Below are positions 9,625 to 17,765 of a stretch of DNA of 64,000 bases, piece by piece. The position numbers were made by a program, and so were the translations under genes. The notes under the pieces are model-generated. The model worked only from the letters and a program-made list of their open reading frames with translations, did not search any database and was not told the DNA's origin. The DNA is taken from contig JADJEQ010000024.1 in NCBI GenBank assembly GCA_016709025.1, positions 31,713 through 95,712 of the forward strand, read 5' to 3'. Each line of letters starts with the position of its first letter. Within the stretch, counting starts at the first letter, position 1. This DNA is from Bacteroidales bacterium (GTDB lineage: Bacteria; Bacteroidota; Bacteroidia; Bacteroidales; Lentimicrobiaceae).

Positions 9625-9762
9625 GCAACGGTCAGGCATTTCGAAAGCAAACCGGTCAATATAGTTTTCTTATCCACAGCTCCCTCAAAAATTACTTTTC
9701 TATAAGAGGCTGTTTAAATTTTAATTCATGGATTTAATGATTTAATCAGTTTCTTAATCAAT

Positions 9763-9800
9763 TATCAAAAAAGCCATCTCTCAGGATGGCTTTTTTGATA
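9763..9800. terminator. Bidirectional rho-independent terminator
   Basis: A perfect 16-bp stem (9763-9778 with 9785-9800) has a six-base loop and A/T runs on both sides. It lies between the convergent lipoprotein (9196..9624) and rhodanese (9820..10689) genes and can serve both. Confidence 0.9.
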
Positions 9801-9819
9801 AAGAAGTACCGGGGTACTT

Positions 9820-10689
9820 TTATTTTACAATGGGATTGTCGGCAACAGATGCCCATTCAGCATATGCACCAGCATATAGTTTTACATTCTGAAATCCGGC
9901 AATTTCTTTTAGCGCTATATACACAACGGCTGCTTTGATTCCTGTCTGACAATAAACGACTACTTCCTTTTCAGGAGTTACGCCGAACTTTGCAGCGGTA
10001 GCAATGATTTCATCTTTGGTTTTGTAGGCTCCGGTGGTAGTGAGTACCTCCTTAAAGTTCATAAATACTGCACCCGGTAAATGACCTTTACTGCGTTTAT
10101 CTTTGTCCATGCCATCAAATTCATCCTTTTCACGATTATCGAGTACGATGGCATCCGGATTTCCTGACAGTGCTTTTACGGCTGCCATATCAATATTCAT
10201 TTCTGAATTTAAGGACACTTCAAATGTAGCTGCAGCTAAGGTTTTTGCCGTTGCCGTCAGTGGAATGCGGGCTGCTTCCATCTGCCCCATTTCCTTGTGA
10301 AATAAATATACATCTGTGGCACCCAGGTATTTTAACACCCACCAGATACGGCTGCTGTATTTCTGAGAGCCATCATCATAAAGTATTATTTTGGCAGTAT
10401 TGCTCACCCCTTTTTTACCAAAAATGGCTGCCAATTCTGCTGCATCTTTAAATTGACCTTCGATGGGGCCTTCTTTGTACAGGCTTTTATGAGGAATATT
10501 GATCGCTCCCTGAATGTGCTGTTTTGCATATACGTCGGCTGCCTGAACATCAATAACGACCATGGTTTTATTGGTCTTAAGTTCAGCTGCAAAGCTTTTC
10601 GCATCGATAATCAGTGGATTGGCAATAAGTGTCTTTCCGGCAACGAACAAGACAATCAATGTTATTGAGAGAATACGTAGTTTTTTCAT
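9820..10689 (-). CDS. Exported tandem-domain rhodanese (thiosulfate sulfurtransferase)
   Basis: 289 aa with a signal peptide (1-23). Two rhodanese domains are visible: residues 28-140 (VIDVQAADVY, HIQGAINIP) and 165-289 (VLDNREKDEF, GHLPGAVFMN). Only the C-terminal domain has the active-site loop CQTGIK (Cys247); the equivalent N-terminal site is DDGS, giving the usual inactive/active pair. It would transfer sulfane sulfur, for example from thiosulfate to cyanide or thiol acceptors, in the periplasm. It is last in a minus-strand operon after the porin (7-base gap) and the rhodanese lipoprotein. Confidence 0.9.
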   Translation of the reverse strand: MKKLRILSITLIVLFVAGKTLIANPLIIDAKSFAAELKTNKTMVVIDVQAADVYAKQHIQGAINIPHKSLYKEGPIEGQFKDAAELAAIFGKKGVSNTAKIILYDDGSQKYSSRIWWVLKYLGATDVYLFHKEMGQMEAARIPLTATAKTLAAATFEVSLNSEMNIDMAAVKALSGNPDAIVLDNREKDEFDGMDKDKRSKGHLPGAVFMNFKEVLTTTGAYKTKDEIIATAAKFGVTPEKEVVVYCQTGIKAAVVYIALKEIAGFQNVKLYAGAYAEWASVADNPIVK

Positions 10690-10696
10690 GGCAATT

Positions 10697-11821
10697 TTAG
10701 TTTAGTTTAATCTGGATCTGAAGATGGAACATATCATTGGGCACCTCATTGTAATTTTCCAATTCGGTTGATGAGCTGGTTTCTGTTTTATAGAGATAGT
10801 TCATCTGAATTCTGGCCCAGTCATTTGGATAATAGTTGATCCCAAAAGTCATGGTGGAATTACGGTAAGAAGAATGGTCAAAATCTTCAAGATCCATATT
10901 CGGATCATAGGTTTCGTACTTTACAACCGGCATTATTTTCCACGGAGTGTTGTACATCAACTGAGCATAGTAACCGTTGCTTTTAAAATCGCCGACAACA
11001 AGCTCCGGGGTTGAACCGCAACCTCCACCAACAAGTTTAGACCCTTTGTCCTGCCCGAATACATACTCTGCCTGGAGAATAAAGTTATATTTTTTCAACT
11101 GAAGGTCAGCACCATAACGCATGCGTTCATCCATTTCTTTCACAGTAACATCCGGATTTTTTTGTTTTCCGAACAGGTAGCTACCGCCAACGCTTAGCCA
11201 TTCATAGGGCGCAATTACAACCCTTCCTGTATAATCTTTTTTAAGGTCACCATCGAAAACATTCTTTCCGGTTCCGTTTGTTAACGAAAAATACCAGGAA
11301 ATAATATTTTCTCTATCCAGACCAAACAGTTTTTTGGTTCCGCTGGTTCCGCTGAGCATAACACCTAGATCACGATCAGGAGCGGTAAGTTCTTCAACTA
11401 CTTTTGATCTGTTGATGGTGTAGAGATCCTGACAACCGGTTGAAAGTTCAAGGCCAAAGGGTTTTTTAAACTGCCCCATAGAGATCCTGAGCCAGGGTTT
11501 GAATCTGTTGTAGGATACAAATGCATCAAGCATATATGGTCCGTTTTGAAACGAGCTGAACTCAGCCAAAACATAATATGAAAAATCGTAGGGAATATTT
11601 CCTGCCACTCCCAGTCTGGCGCGACGGAAACAAAAAGTGGACGCATCTTTTGATGAACCATCGGCATTGTCACCATTGAATTCGTACCGGAATTCAGGCT
11701 GAATATAGCCTATAATAGATGGCCCGCCGGATGTGGAAGTCGGTTCCATGCATCCCTGAGCATTGGCATACCAGGTGCCTAAACCGAAGAATATCAATAG
11801 GGTAAATAGTTGTCTTTTCAT
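10697..11821 (-). CDS. Outer-membrane porin, phosphate-selective porin O/P-like
   Basis: 374 aa with a signal peptide (cleavage near ANAQ) and alternating aromatic beta strands throughout. Features include YIQPEFRYEF, FCFRRARLGVAG and FDYSYYVLAEF-type strands, a KKPFGLE turn, and a C-terminus ending LQIQIKLN. This is the organisation of the OprP/OprO porin family. Despite the family name, substrates vary; between two rhodaneses it may admit sulfur oxyanions such as thiosulfate (inference). A stem-loop sits 15 bases before the start. Confidence 0.82.
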   Translation of the reverse strand: MKRQLFTLLIFFGLGTWYANAQGCMEPTSTSGGPSIIGYIQPEFRYEFNGDNADGSSKDASTFCFRRARLGVAGNIPYDFSYYVLAEFSSFQNGPYMLDAFVSYNRFKPWLRISMGQFKKPFGLELSTGCQDLYTINRSKVVEELTAPDRDLGVMLSGTSGTKKLFGLDRENIISWYFSLTNGTGKNVFDGDLKKDYTGRVVIAPYEWLSVGGSYLFGKQKNPDVTVKEMDERMRYGADLQLKKYNFILQAEYVFGQDKGSKLVGGGCGSTPELVVGDFKSNGYYAQLMYNTPWKIMPVVKYETYDPNMDLEDFDHSSYRNSTMTFGINYYPNDWARIQMNYLYKTETSSSTELENYNEVPNDMFHLQIQIKLN

Positions 11822-11835
11822 ATTTTAGTTTTTTA

Positions 11836-11868
11836 AAAGGGGAAGCATTATGATTCTGCTTCCCCTTT
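11836..11868 (-). terminator. Terminator or attenuator between rhodanese lipoprotein and porin
   Basis: A 12-bp stem AAAGGGGAAGCA (11836-11847) pairs with 11857-11868 across a 9-base loop, followed on the minus strand by a T-rich run. It lies between the two genes and could lower read-through into the porin. Confidence 0.75.
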
Positions 11869-11888
11869 AATAAAATTTTGAATCCTGA

Positions 11889-12893
11889 TTAATTCGTCAC
11901 CACTGCCCAGTTTTTCGGGCCTTTGTAAACAGTCTTGCTGCCAGCTTTGAGTTGGTCGTAAACCAGGCGATTTCCACCAAAAACGATCCCTTTGGTTTTA
12001 TAACCCAGAACATTCAGCCAGAAAGTAGCAATACTTGATGTTTGGCCGGTGTAGCAATAGATCAAGGCATCTTTTGATGGATCAATGGCTTTAACCAAAT
12101 CGCCGGCAAGCGAAATTACCGGGGTATTGTAAGCACCGGAAAAATGTCCAAAGGCCAGATAGTCGGCGTTAGGCCAGTAATTGTGAATCTGAAAACTTGC
12201 AGGAGAAGCAAGTACATCAGATGCTGTAGCGGATACAAAACCGGCATTGAGCACAGCCTGAACACGTTCTTTCAGAATAGCGGCGCCATCAGTTTCAGTT
12301 GAAGTCCAGACAGGTTCATCAAATGAACCTGAAGCAGGAGCGGCAGTTGTAACCCAGTTTGCACTTCCCACGGCGATGTTTCCATTGGCAGGGATTTCGA
12401 AGCCTGAATTTGAAACCCAGGGTCCTTTATGGGCTCCGTTCCACCCTGCCATTCCCCATTTAAGAACTACGGCAGTCGGGAAACCAGAAAGGCGAAGAGC
12501 CATAACAGCCTGGCCGGCAGTCTGACCAGTAAAACATACTACAAGGATAGGTTTGTCAGTATAGTTAGCAGCGACAGTTACAACATCCTTTAATGCAACA
12601 TTGATTGCATTTTTAATATGGCCGGCAGCGAAATCAGCAGCAGGGCGGATGTCAAATACGTGGTAAGCCGGAATAGTACCGTTAACAGAATCCACTATAC
12701 CTCCCATGTTGGTTGACTTCGGATCAACAATCCAGTTCTTGGCCAGATCGGTAAGATCAAGGGTATTGGTCACCATATAGGTTTTTAGCGTTTGATAGGC
12801 ATTTACTGCTTCAGGCTCATCCTTTTTACAGGAGGTCATCATCAGTACCGGCACCAAAGCCAGTAAAACAGCAAAATTGATAAGTTTTTTCAT
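11889..12893 (-). CDS. Lipoprotein with two rhodanese domains
   Basis: 334 aa from ATG 12893. An upstream in-frame extension to 12989 is unlikely, because the signal MKKLINFAVLLALVPVLMMTSC with its lipobox begins here. Two rhodanese-like domains follow. Both have a cysteine loop, VVCFTGQTAG and IYCYTGQTSS, so unlike the 9820 protein both could be active. HIKNAINVAL and HFSGAYNTPV are the matching substrate-side loops. Anchored in a membrane facing the periplasm or surface, it would bind or relay sulfane sulfur. It is the first gene of the operon with the porin and the soluble rhodanese. Confidence 0.88.
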   Translation of the reverse strand: MKKLINFAVLLALVPVLMMTSCKKDEPEAVNAYQTLKTYMVTNTLDLTDLAKNWIVDPKSTNMGGIVDSVNGTIPAYHVFDIRPAADFAAGHIKNAINVALKDVVTVAANYTDKPILVVCFTGQTAGQAVMALRLSGFPTAVVLKWGMAGWNGAHKGPWVSNSGFEIPANGNIAVGSANWVTTAAPASGSFDEPVWTSTETDGAAILKERVQAVLNAGFVSATASDVLASPASFQIHNYWPNADYLAFGHFSGAYNTPVISLAGDLVKAIDPSKDALIYCYTGQTSSIATFWLNVLGYKTKGIVFGGNRLVYDQLKAGSKTVYKGPKNWAVVTN

Positions 12894-12967
12894 AGTGTGT
12901 TGTTTTGATTGTTGTTTTGAAATTGTTATGGTCTGATTTATTGAACTTTCCATTGTTAACCGGTTCA

Positions 12968-12997
12968 CAAATCTAGGCGAACATTTCACTCATCAAG
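12968..12997 (-). promoter_or_regulatory. Promoter of the rhodanese-porin operon
   Basis: Minus-strand TAGATTTG (12975-12968) matches TAnnTTTG. Minus-strand CTTG (12997-12994) lies 18 bases upstream as a -33 candidate. The leader to ATG 12893 would be about 70 bases. Confidence 0.5.
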
Positions 12998-13115
12998 CAC
13001 TATAAAACAGGGATTGAATGGCTAATAATATGCGGTGCATCAAAAAAAAACTGATACAAATCATATAATTAATTGTTTTTATAGTATTTTTAGCAAACAA
13101 TCTAATTGCTACCCT

Positions 13116-13538
13116 ATGCCATTATCTGCTGCAGATACCTGTGTTTCATTTGTATACGAATTGTCCTGTTTTGATCTGCTAACAGAAGTTGAGAAGGAAT
13201 TGATCAATACGACCTCAGTACTGGTAAATTACAAGAAAGGAGAGAATATATGTAAGCAGGGGTCCTTTGCTTCTCACATTATGTATATTGAAACCGGGCT
13301 GGTAAAAGTATATCTGGAGGGCAATCCCAAGAATCTGATTTTAACAATTACTCCTCGTCATAACCTGCTTGGTCTTCAATCACTCTTTGAAGGAAACAAT
13401 ACATTTCTATACAGCATCAGTACTTATACTGAATCTACCATCCGTTTGATCGATGTGCAGATATTTAAACAGATCATCAGGCAAAATCCCGCATTTGGTT
13501 ATCGGATCATCAATATTCTTAATGAGAGCACTGTTTAA
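13116..13538 (+). pseudogene. Crp/Fnr-family regulator, N-terminal half (interrupted gene)
   Basis: The cyclic-nucleotide-binding-fold half of a Crp/Fnr regulator: FDLLTEVEKELI, YKKGENICKQGSFASHIMYIETGLVKVYLEG, ITPRHNLLGLQSLF, followed by the dimer helix NILNESTV. A TAA at 13536-13538 then stops it, but the same reading frame stays open and supplies the DNA-binding half up to 13808. Aligned with the intact paralogue at 13967..14656, the stop replaces one residue and nothing is missing, so CAA to TAA is the simplest explanation. ATG 13116 matches the paralogue's length better than the GTG at 13035. Of the paralogue's Cys C8, C11, C16 and C109, only two have equivalents (C9, C18). Confidence 0.85.
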
Positions 13539-13808
13539 TCTTATGGCCGATTTTTCAGTTTAACACAAAAACAATTGCATGGCAGACTTGCAGATATATT
13601 GTTGTGCTTGTCGCAGAGAATTTTCAAGTCTGAATCATTCGACCTGCCACTTTCGCGCAGCGACCTGAGCGATTTAACCAGCATGTCAACGGAGAGTGTA
13701 ATCAGGATTATGAAGGATTTAAAAGATGATAAAATCATTGAAATCAGCAACAAGTCTATTACCTTGCTCGACATTCCAAGACTTATCAGAATCAGTGAAA
13801 AAGGCTGA
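13539..13808 (+). pseudogene. Crp/Fnr-family regulator, C-terminal HTH half (interrupted gene)
   Basis: A continuation in the same frame after the internal stop. SYGRFFSLTQKQLHGRLAD joins to a Crp-type winged helix-turn-helix, SRSDLSDLTSMSTESVIRIMKDL, and a wing ending DIPRLIRISEKG. The internal ATG at 13575 could start a free 77-aa DNA-binding domain, but that would lack the dimer helix. With the previous entry it makes a 230-codon gene, against 229 aa for the neighbour. It may be a nonsense mutant, a recoded gene or a sequence error. Confidence 0.82.
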
Positions 13809-13966
13809 ATACGCCCCTACCTTTCCATTTCTTAACTCACGTCATTGATCCTTCATTGGTGACAAGGATTTCAAAAATCATTCAATCAGCTTTCGTATGA
13901 TTGTTTTTCTGAGAATCTATTGATTTTCATGAATTTTGAATGGTCATGGAAGGAGATTGCTAAAAA

Positions 13967-14656
13967 TCAGCCATTCTTACTGATGTCAATAAGACGCGCT
14001 GGATTAAGAATACTAACTATTCCACCCTCAATGGAAATAATTTTTTCTTTGCAAAATTTTGATAACCCCCTGGTTACACTCTCACGCGTGGTGGAAATCA
14101 TTGCAGCCAGGTCTTTTTGTGTTACGGGTAATTCAAACGATAAGGAATTAAAAATATCCTGGCTGAAGTAAATAAGAGAATCGGCAAGTCTGCCATATAA
14201 CTGTTTCTGATTGTTCTCAACGAAGCGTTGATAATTGCCAAGGTTTTCACGACAAAGAGCAGTCATTATTTCAAAAGCAAAGTGCCCGTTTATCTGAACC
14301 AGCCTCTTAAAAATTGCGGCATCAATGTAGCAAACTTCAGCATCTGTTAGAGCCTTGTAATTATAGTGACTTACTTTTGCACCCAACATGGTCGAAACAC
14401 CTATATAGTAAAGAGGCCTGATTATCTGGACAATTTGTTCTTTACCATTTATCCCAATCATAGATTCTTTTACCAAACCTGACCTCAGATATATAATAAA
14501 TGTGGAGAGTGTTCCTTCTTTGTAGAGTATTTCTCCTTTTTTCAATGTTACTCCGGCACAATTATCAGACAATAGCTCAAGTTCATCGGATGTCAGCACT
14601 GAAACAGCACACGATTTAACAGAACAAAAACTACATTTAAGCGGGTTGCTCTTCAT
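13967..14656 (-). CDS. Crp/Fnr-family transcriptional regulator, possible Fe-S sensor
   Basis: 229 aa. The N-terminus has three close cysteines, C8-x2-C11-x4-C16, followed by a Crp-type beta-roll (KKGEILYKEGTLSTFIIYLRSGLV) with C109 in the position where E. coli FNR has its fourth cluster ligand. That arrangement suggests a redox- or NO-sensitive [4Fe-4S] cluster; this is inference, since the spacing differs slightly from FNR (C-x2-C-x5-C). The HTH is QKDLAAMISTTRESVTRGLSKF. Two FNR/CRP-type palindromes lie in its promoter, one between its -7 and -33 positions, so autorepression is likely. It is convergent with the interrupted paralogue and divergent from the 14784 gene. Confidence 0.9.
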   Translation of the reverse strand: MKSNPLKCSFCSVKSCAVSVLTSDELELLSDNCAGVTLKKGEILYKEGTLSTFIIYLRSGLVKESMIGINGKEQIVQIIRPLYYIGVSTMLGAKVSHYNYKALTDAEVCYIDAAIFKRLVQINGHFAFEIMTALCRENLGNYQRFVENNQKQLYGRLADSLIYFSQDIFNSLSFELPVTQKDLAAMISTTRESVTRGLSKFCKEKIISIEGGIVSILNPARLIDISKNG

Positions 14657-14679
14657 TATACATTGCTATAAGTACATGT

Positions 14680-14687
14680 CAAAAGTA
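14680..14687 (-). promoter_or_regulatory. -7 element of the Crp/Fnr gene
   Basis: Minus-strand TACTTTTG matches TAnnTTTG, 24 bases upstream of ATG 14656. The palindrome 14693-14708 occupies the spacer upstream of it. Confidence 0.5.
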
Positions 14688-14692
14688 CAAAG

Positions 14693-14731
14693 TGTGATTA
14701 GAATCACAACATATATGTGATAAAAATCACC
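14693..14731. promoter_or_regulatory. Two Crp/Fnr-type operator palindromes
   Basis: TGTGATTAGAATCACA (14693-14708) is a perfect TGTGA-N6-TCACA palindrome; TGTGATAAAAATCACC (14716-14731) is a one-mismatch copy, with centres 23 bp apart. They sit in the divergent promoter region between the Crp/Fnr gene and the small membrane protein. The first overlaps the regulator's own promoter; the second lies upstream of the -7 element of the 14784 gene at an activating distance. Confidence 0.8.
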
Positions 14732-14763
14732 CACATCACACAAAGAAGGCCTTGATACTGATA

Positions 14764-14771
14764 TAACTTTG
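14764..14771 (+). promoter_or_regulatory. -7 element of the 14784 gene
   Basis: TAACTTTG matches TAnnTTTG, 12 bases before ATG 14784. No -33 TTTG is present at the usual distance, which fits a promoter needing an activator bound at 14693-14731. Confidence 0.5.
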
Positions 14772-14783
14772 TAAAAAAATGCC

Positions 14784-15020
14784 ATGAAAACGATTCTGAT
14801 AAAAGGCGCTCTGATTATTCCGGTAGTATTTTTTCTGGTTTATTTACTTTTAATAACCATTAGTGGAATAACCTGCGCATTTAGTGCTGATGCTCAGCTA
14901 TATTGCAATACATTTTGTAAGGTTTCACGAATGATTGTGGGTGGAACATTGCTTTTGACAGTTGGAATTCTAGGTTTTAATTTCATGAAGCAAATAAAAG
15001 TTGACAAGCCTTCTGTATAA
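14784..15020 (+). CDS. Small two-helix membrane protein
   Basis: 78 aa with two hydrophobic segments (about 8-28 and 51-68). Between them is a short loop with three cysteines (ITCAFSADAQLYCNTFCK). I do not recognise the family. The two Crp/Fnr-type boxes and a -7 element directly upstream make it a probable target of the divergent regulator, so a role in anaerobic or nitrosative response is plausible but unproven. The three-Cys loop could bind metal or form a disulfide. Confidence 0.7.
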   Translation: MKTILIKGALIIPVVFFLVYLLLITISGITCAFSADAQLYCNTFCKVSRMIVGGTLLLTVGILGFNFMKQIKVDKPSV

Positions 15021-15069
15021 TTCAGAGAATGACAACTAAATCAGGTTGGAACATTAAAACTTATTTTAT

Positions 15070-15120
15070 GAATCCAATAAAGAAAGGCCGGAATAATTCC
15101 GGCCTTTCTTTATTGGATTC
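15070..15120. terminator. Bidirectional terminator, 25-bp perfect stem
   Basis: 15070-15094 pairs perfectly with 15096-15120 around a single central base, with A/T-rich flanks. It separates the convergent 14784 gene and the carboxypeptidase gene. Confidence 0.9.
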
Positions 15121-15136
15121 ACTTGAAGGTTTTATT

Positions 15137-17503
15137 CTACTGTACAACCAGTTTTTTATGAGCAATAGTAGCCGCACCCTGCTTAAAACTGCATAAATAA
15201 ATCCCGGCTTGTAAATCATCAACATTCAGGGAAATCTGGCCACTTTGTCCGGTAATGGCTTGTTGAATGATGACTTTTCCAGTCAGGTCTGTTACCAAAA
15301 CAAACCGTTCTGCGGAGGAGGCCCCGAATGAAAAATCAAATTCGACCTTTTCACTTGAAGGATTTGGCCGGGGTTCTGAAATAAATACATCCTTTTGGGT
15401 CAGGCCCGGCTTAACAGATGTTGTTACATCTATGATCGTGATGGCCAGGTCATCAAAGAAATACCCATCGGCGATGGTTCCACCGTCGCTGCGGAGGGTG
15501 AACCTCAGCTTGATATTCTGACCGGCATACTGGCTGATGTTGATTTCCTCGCGTACCCATGAATTGACTATGCCGTCATACAGCGGTTGTCCGGGTAACT
15601 GGTTGTTGTTTCCGGGGTGGGTATATTTGCCGGTCAGTGGTGTCCAGGTGTTCCCGTTGTTGGTCGATATTTTTACCTGCACATAATCATAACCGGGCTC
15701 AATGCGCCAGCGTGCATAGAAATTCAAAACGGCCACAGAAGCATTTTCCAGGGAAACAGATGTTGTTAGGGAAGTGGAGTTGTTGGTGTTATTGGCATAA
15801 TTTCCAAAAGGGGTATCGGCCATTGAATAAGGGGCCGTGTAAGGGAACATGCTGTACAATCCCCAGCCACCGGTCCATTTCTCGGTACTTGGGAAGTCAT
15901 CGGAGAAGACCACTACCGGCACCCCATAATACTTCACAATGGTATCGCGGGTTACATAGTAGCCGTTATCATAAGCCAGCACAAAACGGAGGGTATCGCC
16001 ATTGGAAACCTGGTCGTTTAGCTCAAAGGAAATAGAATCGATCCTGGTCTGCAAAACAGAAAGATTGTCAATTACAATGGGTTCACCAACCGAAATGAAT
16101 AGATCATCAAGTGGCTCTATGGAAACAGTGTACGTGCCATTGGTTTGCCCTAACCTTGTGAGAGAGAAAGTGGCATGGTATTGTTTCTCAGGGATGATCA
16201 GCGGGGTGTTGTCTTCAATTTCAGCATAGCTGCCCGACAGTTTGGCTGCAAGAATGCTCTGAAGCATATTTTCCTGGCAAAGCGGAATAATCCTTGAAGA
16301 CTGAGGCCAGAAACCATCGCCATCCCCACCGACTTCAGGAGTCCATGACAAAATCTTGTTTTTTGTAGTTTGTTCGCCATACATCCAGTCGTCGGATCCG
16401 CCATTGGTCGGGTAAATGGTTGTACTGCCTGCTCCGTAAGTATATTGATTGTCTGCAGTCATTCTTCTGGAGTACTCAGCGAACACATTATCGTCGGGGG
16501 AGATATCCGGAGTATAGCCCCAGGGATAAAGGAAAAGATTGGAATAGGAATGGTAATTAAGAGCAATTTTAAATTCATGGGTTTCGCAGAATTCTTTCAT
16601 GATTTGTGTTTCCGGTTCAGAAAACGGGGCTGTTCCACGATAGGTATCATCGCTGGGGTAGGGTGAAGAACCTTCATCGTCGTATCCCCAGAAGAAACCA
16701 TAGTTGCGATTAATATCAATTCCGAAGGAACCATCCCCGTTGTTGCGCCTGTTTTTGCGCCACATACCATTGCCGTTGGGATTTGTGTTTATGTTGTATT
16801 GATAGCCGTCTACATTGATAATTGGCACAAAAAACATCTCCGTATTATCAACCAGCTGGCGGATTTCTTCGTTGGTAGCATAGTTTTCGAGAAGGTAATA
16901 CATATAATAAAGCAGGTGCTGCATACCGATGGGTTCGCGGGCGTGGTGCATTCCCGTGTAAAGTACCTGCGGTTCATCTTCATTGTCGTTCGGATTGTCG
17001 GATAGCTTAATAAAGTAGATCGGTTCCCCGTTGATGGTTGTTGTTGCAGAAATGGGCTGTTTAACTGTTACCAGGTCAGGGAACAGGGTGGCCATATTGT
17101 CGAGGTGGGTATAACATTGCTGAATCGTGCTGAAACCCCCGCATGATCCCAGGGAGAAATTAACCGGCACCGGGTAATCAGAAGTGGCCCGCATAGCCTG
17201 TTGTTTAACTTCTTCAGGATCAAAACCTGCATTGCGCAAAGAATAGAACGCTTCCAGATCCTCAATTTCGACAGTATAGTCCAGGCCAAGCTGTTGAATT
17301 TTACCTAATTCGGTTTGGCTGAGCGCTGCAGTGTAGGTGCTCTCTTTCTGATTGTAAAAACCGGCGTCGGTGGCAATACCGGCTTTGGCAATGCTGGTTA
17401 TATCACCAGGGTTAAGGCGGATTTTAACCTGCAGGTATTTTTCCTGCTGGGCCATCACAGCAGTGAATGCGAACAGTAACAGAATGGTAAAAATACGTTT
17501 CAT
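15137..17503 (-). CDS. M14 zinc carboxypeptidase with T9SS sorting domain
   Basis: 788 aa. Signal peptide 1-18, a pro-region to about 110, then a metallocarboxypeptidase domain to about 425. Zinc ligands are H187 and E190 (HARE) and H318 (NYHSYSNL); substrate-binding NRN appears in DINRNYGF, and E390 (WTPEVGGDGDGF) is the general base. A beta-rich jelly-roll/MAM-like domain follows (about 545-690). The last 80 residues are a type A T9SS sorting domain (PRPNPSSEKVEF ... LQAGIYLCSFKQG ... KKLVVQ), so it is secreted and anchored or released at the cell surface. It would trim C-terminal residues from extracellular peptides. Confidence 0.93.
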   Translation of the reverse strand: MKRIFTILLLFAFTAVMAQQEKYLQVKIRLNPGDITSIAKAGIATDAGFYNQKESTYTAALSQTELGKIQQLGLDYTVEIEDLEAFYSLRNAGFDPEEVKQQAMRATSDYPVPVNFSLGSCGGFSTIQQCYTHLDNMATLFPDLVTVKQPISATTTINGEPIYFIKLSDNPNDNEDEPQVLYTGMHHAREPIGMQHLLYYMYYLLENYATNEEIRQLVDNTEMFFVPIINVDGYQYNINTNPNGNGMWRKNRRNNGDGSFGIDINRNYGFFWGYDDEGSSPYPSDDTYRGTAPFSEPETQIMKEFCETHEFKIALNYHSYSNLFLYPWGYTPDISPDDNVFAEYSRRMTADNQYTYGAGSTTIYPTNGGSDDWMYGEQTTKNKILSWTPEVGGDGDGFWPQSSRIIPLCQENMLQSILAAKLSGSYAEIEDNTPLIIPEKQYHATFSLTRLGQTNGTYTVSIEPLDDLFISVGEPIVIDNLSVLQTRIDSISFELNDQVSNGDTLRFVLAYDNGYYVTRDTIVKYYGVPVVVFSDDFPSTEKWTGGWGLYSMFPYTAPYSMADTPFGNYANNTNNSTSLTTSVSLENASVAVLNFYARWRIEPGYDYVQVKISTNNGNTWTPLTGKYTHPGNNNQLPGQPLYDGIVNSWVREEINISQYAGQNIKLRFTLRSDGGTIADGYFFDDLAITIIDVTTSVKPGLTQKDVFISEPRPNPSSEKVEFDFSFGASSAERFVLVTDLTGKVIIQQAITGQSGQISLNVDDLQAGIYLCSFKQGAATIAHKKLVVQ

Positions 17504-17697
17504 AGGTGGGGAAAGTTTGAAAATATTTAGTTATATGCAAACGTACTTAATTTTATGAGTTATAGTCTTATAGGGAGATAATTATTTTTTTAAAGCCGTT
17601 TTCAGTATGATTGAAATCAATCTAAACCTAAGTCGATCCGGTTCCTTATAAAGCCGAATCAGAGGCAAGAATAAAAAAAGATTGTTTTTGGAGAATA

Positions 17698-17754
17698 TTT
17701 TCACCAAATAGTGTATCAAATTGGTGAACGTATTCACCAAAAGTATTACATTTG
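17698..17754 (+). promoter_or_regulatory. Promoter with operator for the AAA/DUF4143 gene
   Basis: A perfect palindrome TTGGTGAACGTATTCACCAA (17721-17740) lies just upstream of a -7 element TACATTTG (17747-17754). A further half site TTTTCACCAAA starts at 17698. The start codon follows at 17766, so a protein bound to the palindrome would block RNA polymerase. Confidence 0.65.
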
Positions 17755-17765
17755 TAAAAACTGGA

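Noticed and set aside
12894..12989. Longer start for the rhodanese lipoprotein
   Set aside because: A good lipoprotein signal begins at ATG 12893 and the extension overlaps the promoter -7 element.
13035..13115. N-terminal extension of the interrupted Crp/Fnr gene from a GTG
   Set aside because: The paralogue is 229 aa and starts at the position equivalent to ATG 13116; the extension is Asn/Ser/Tyr-rich and unlike the family.
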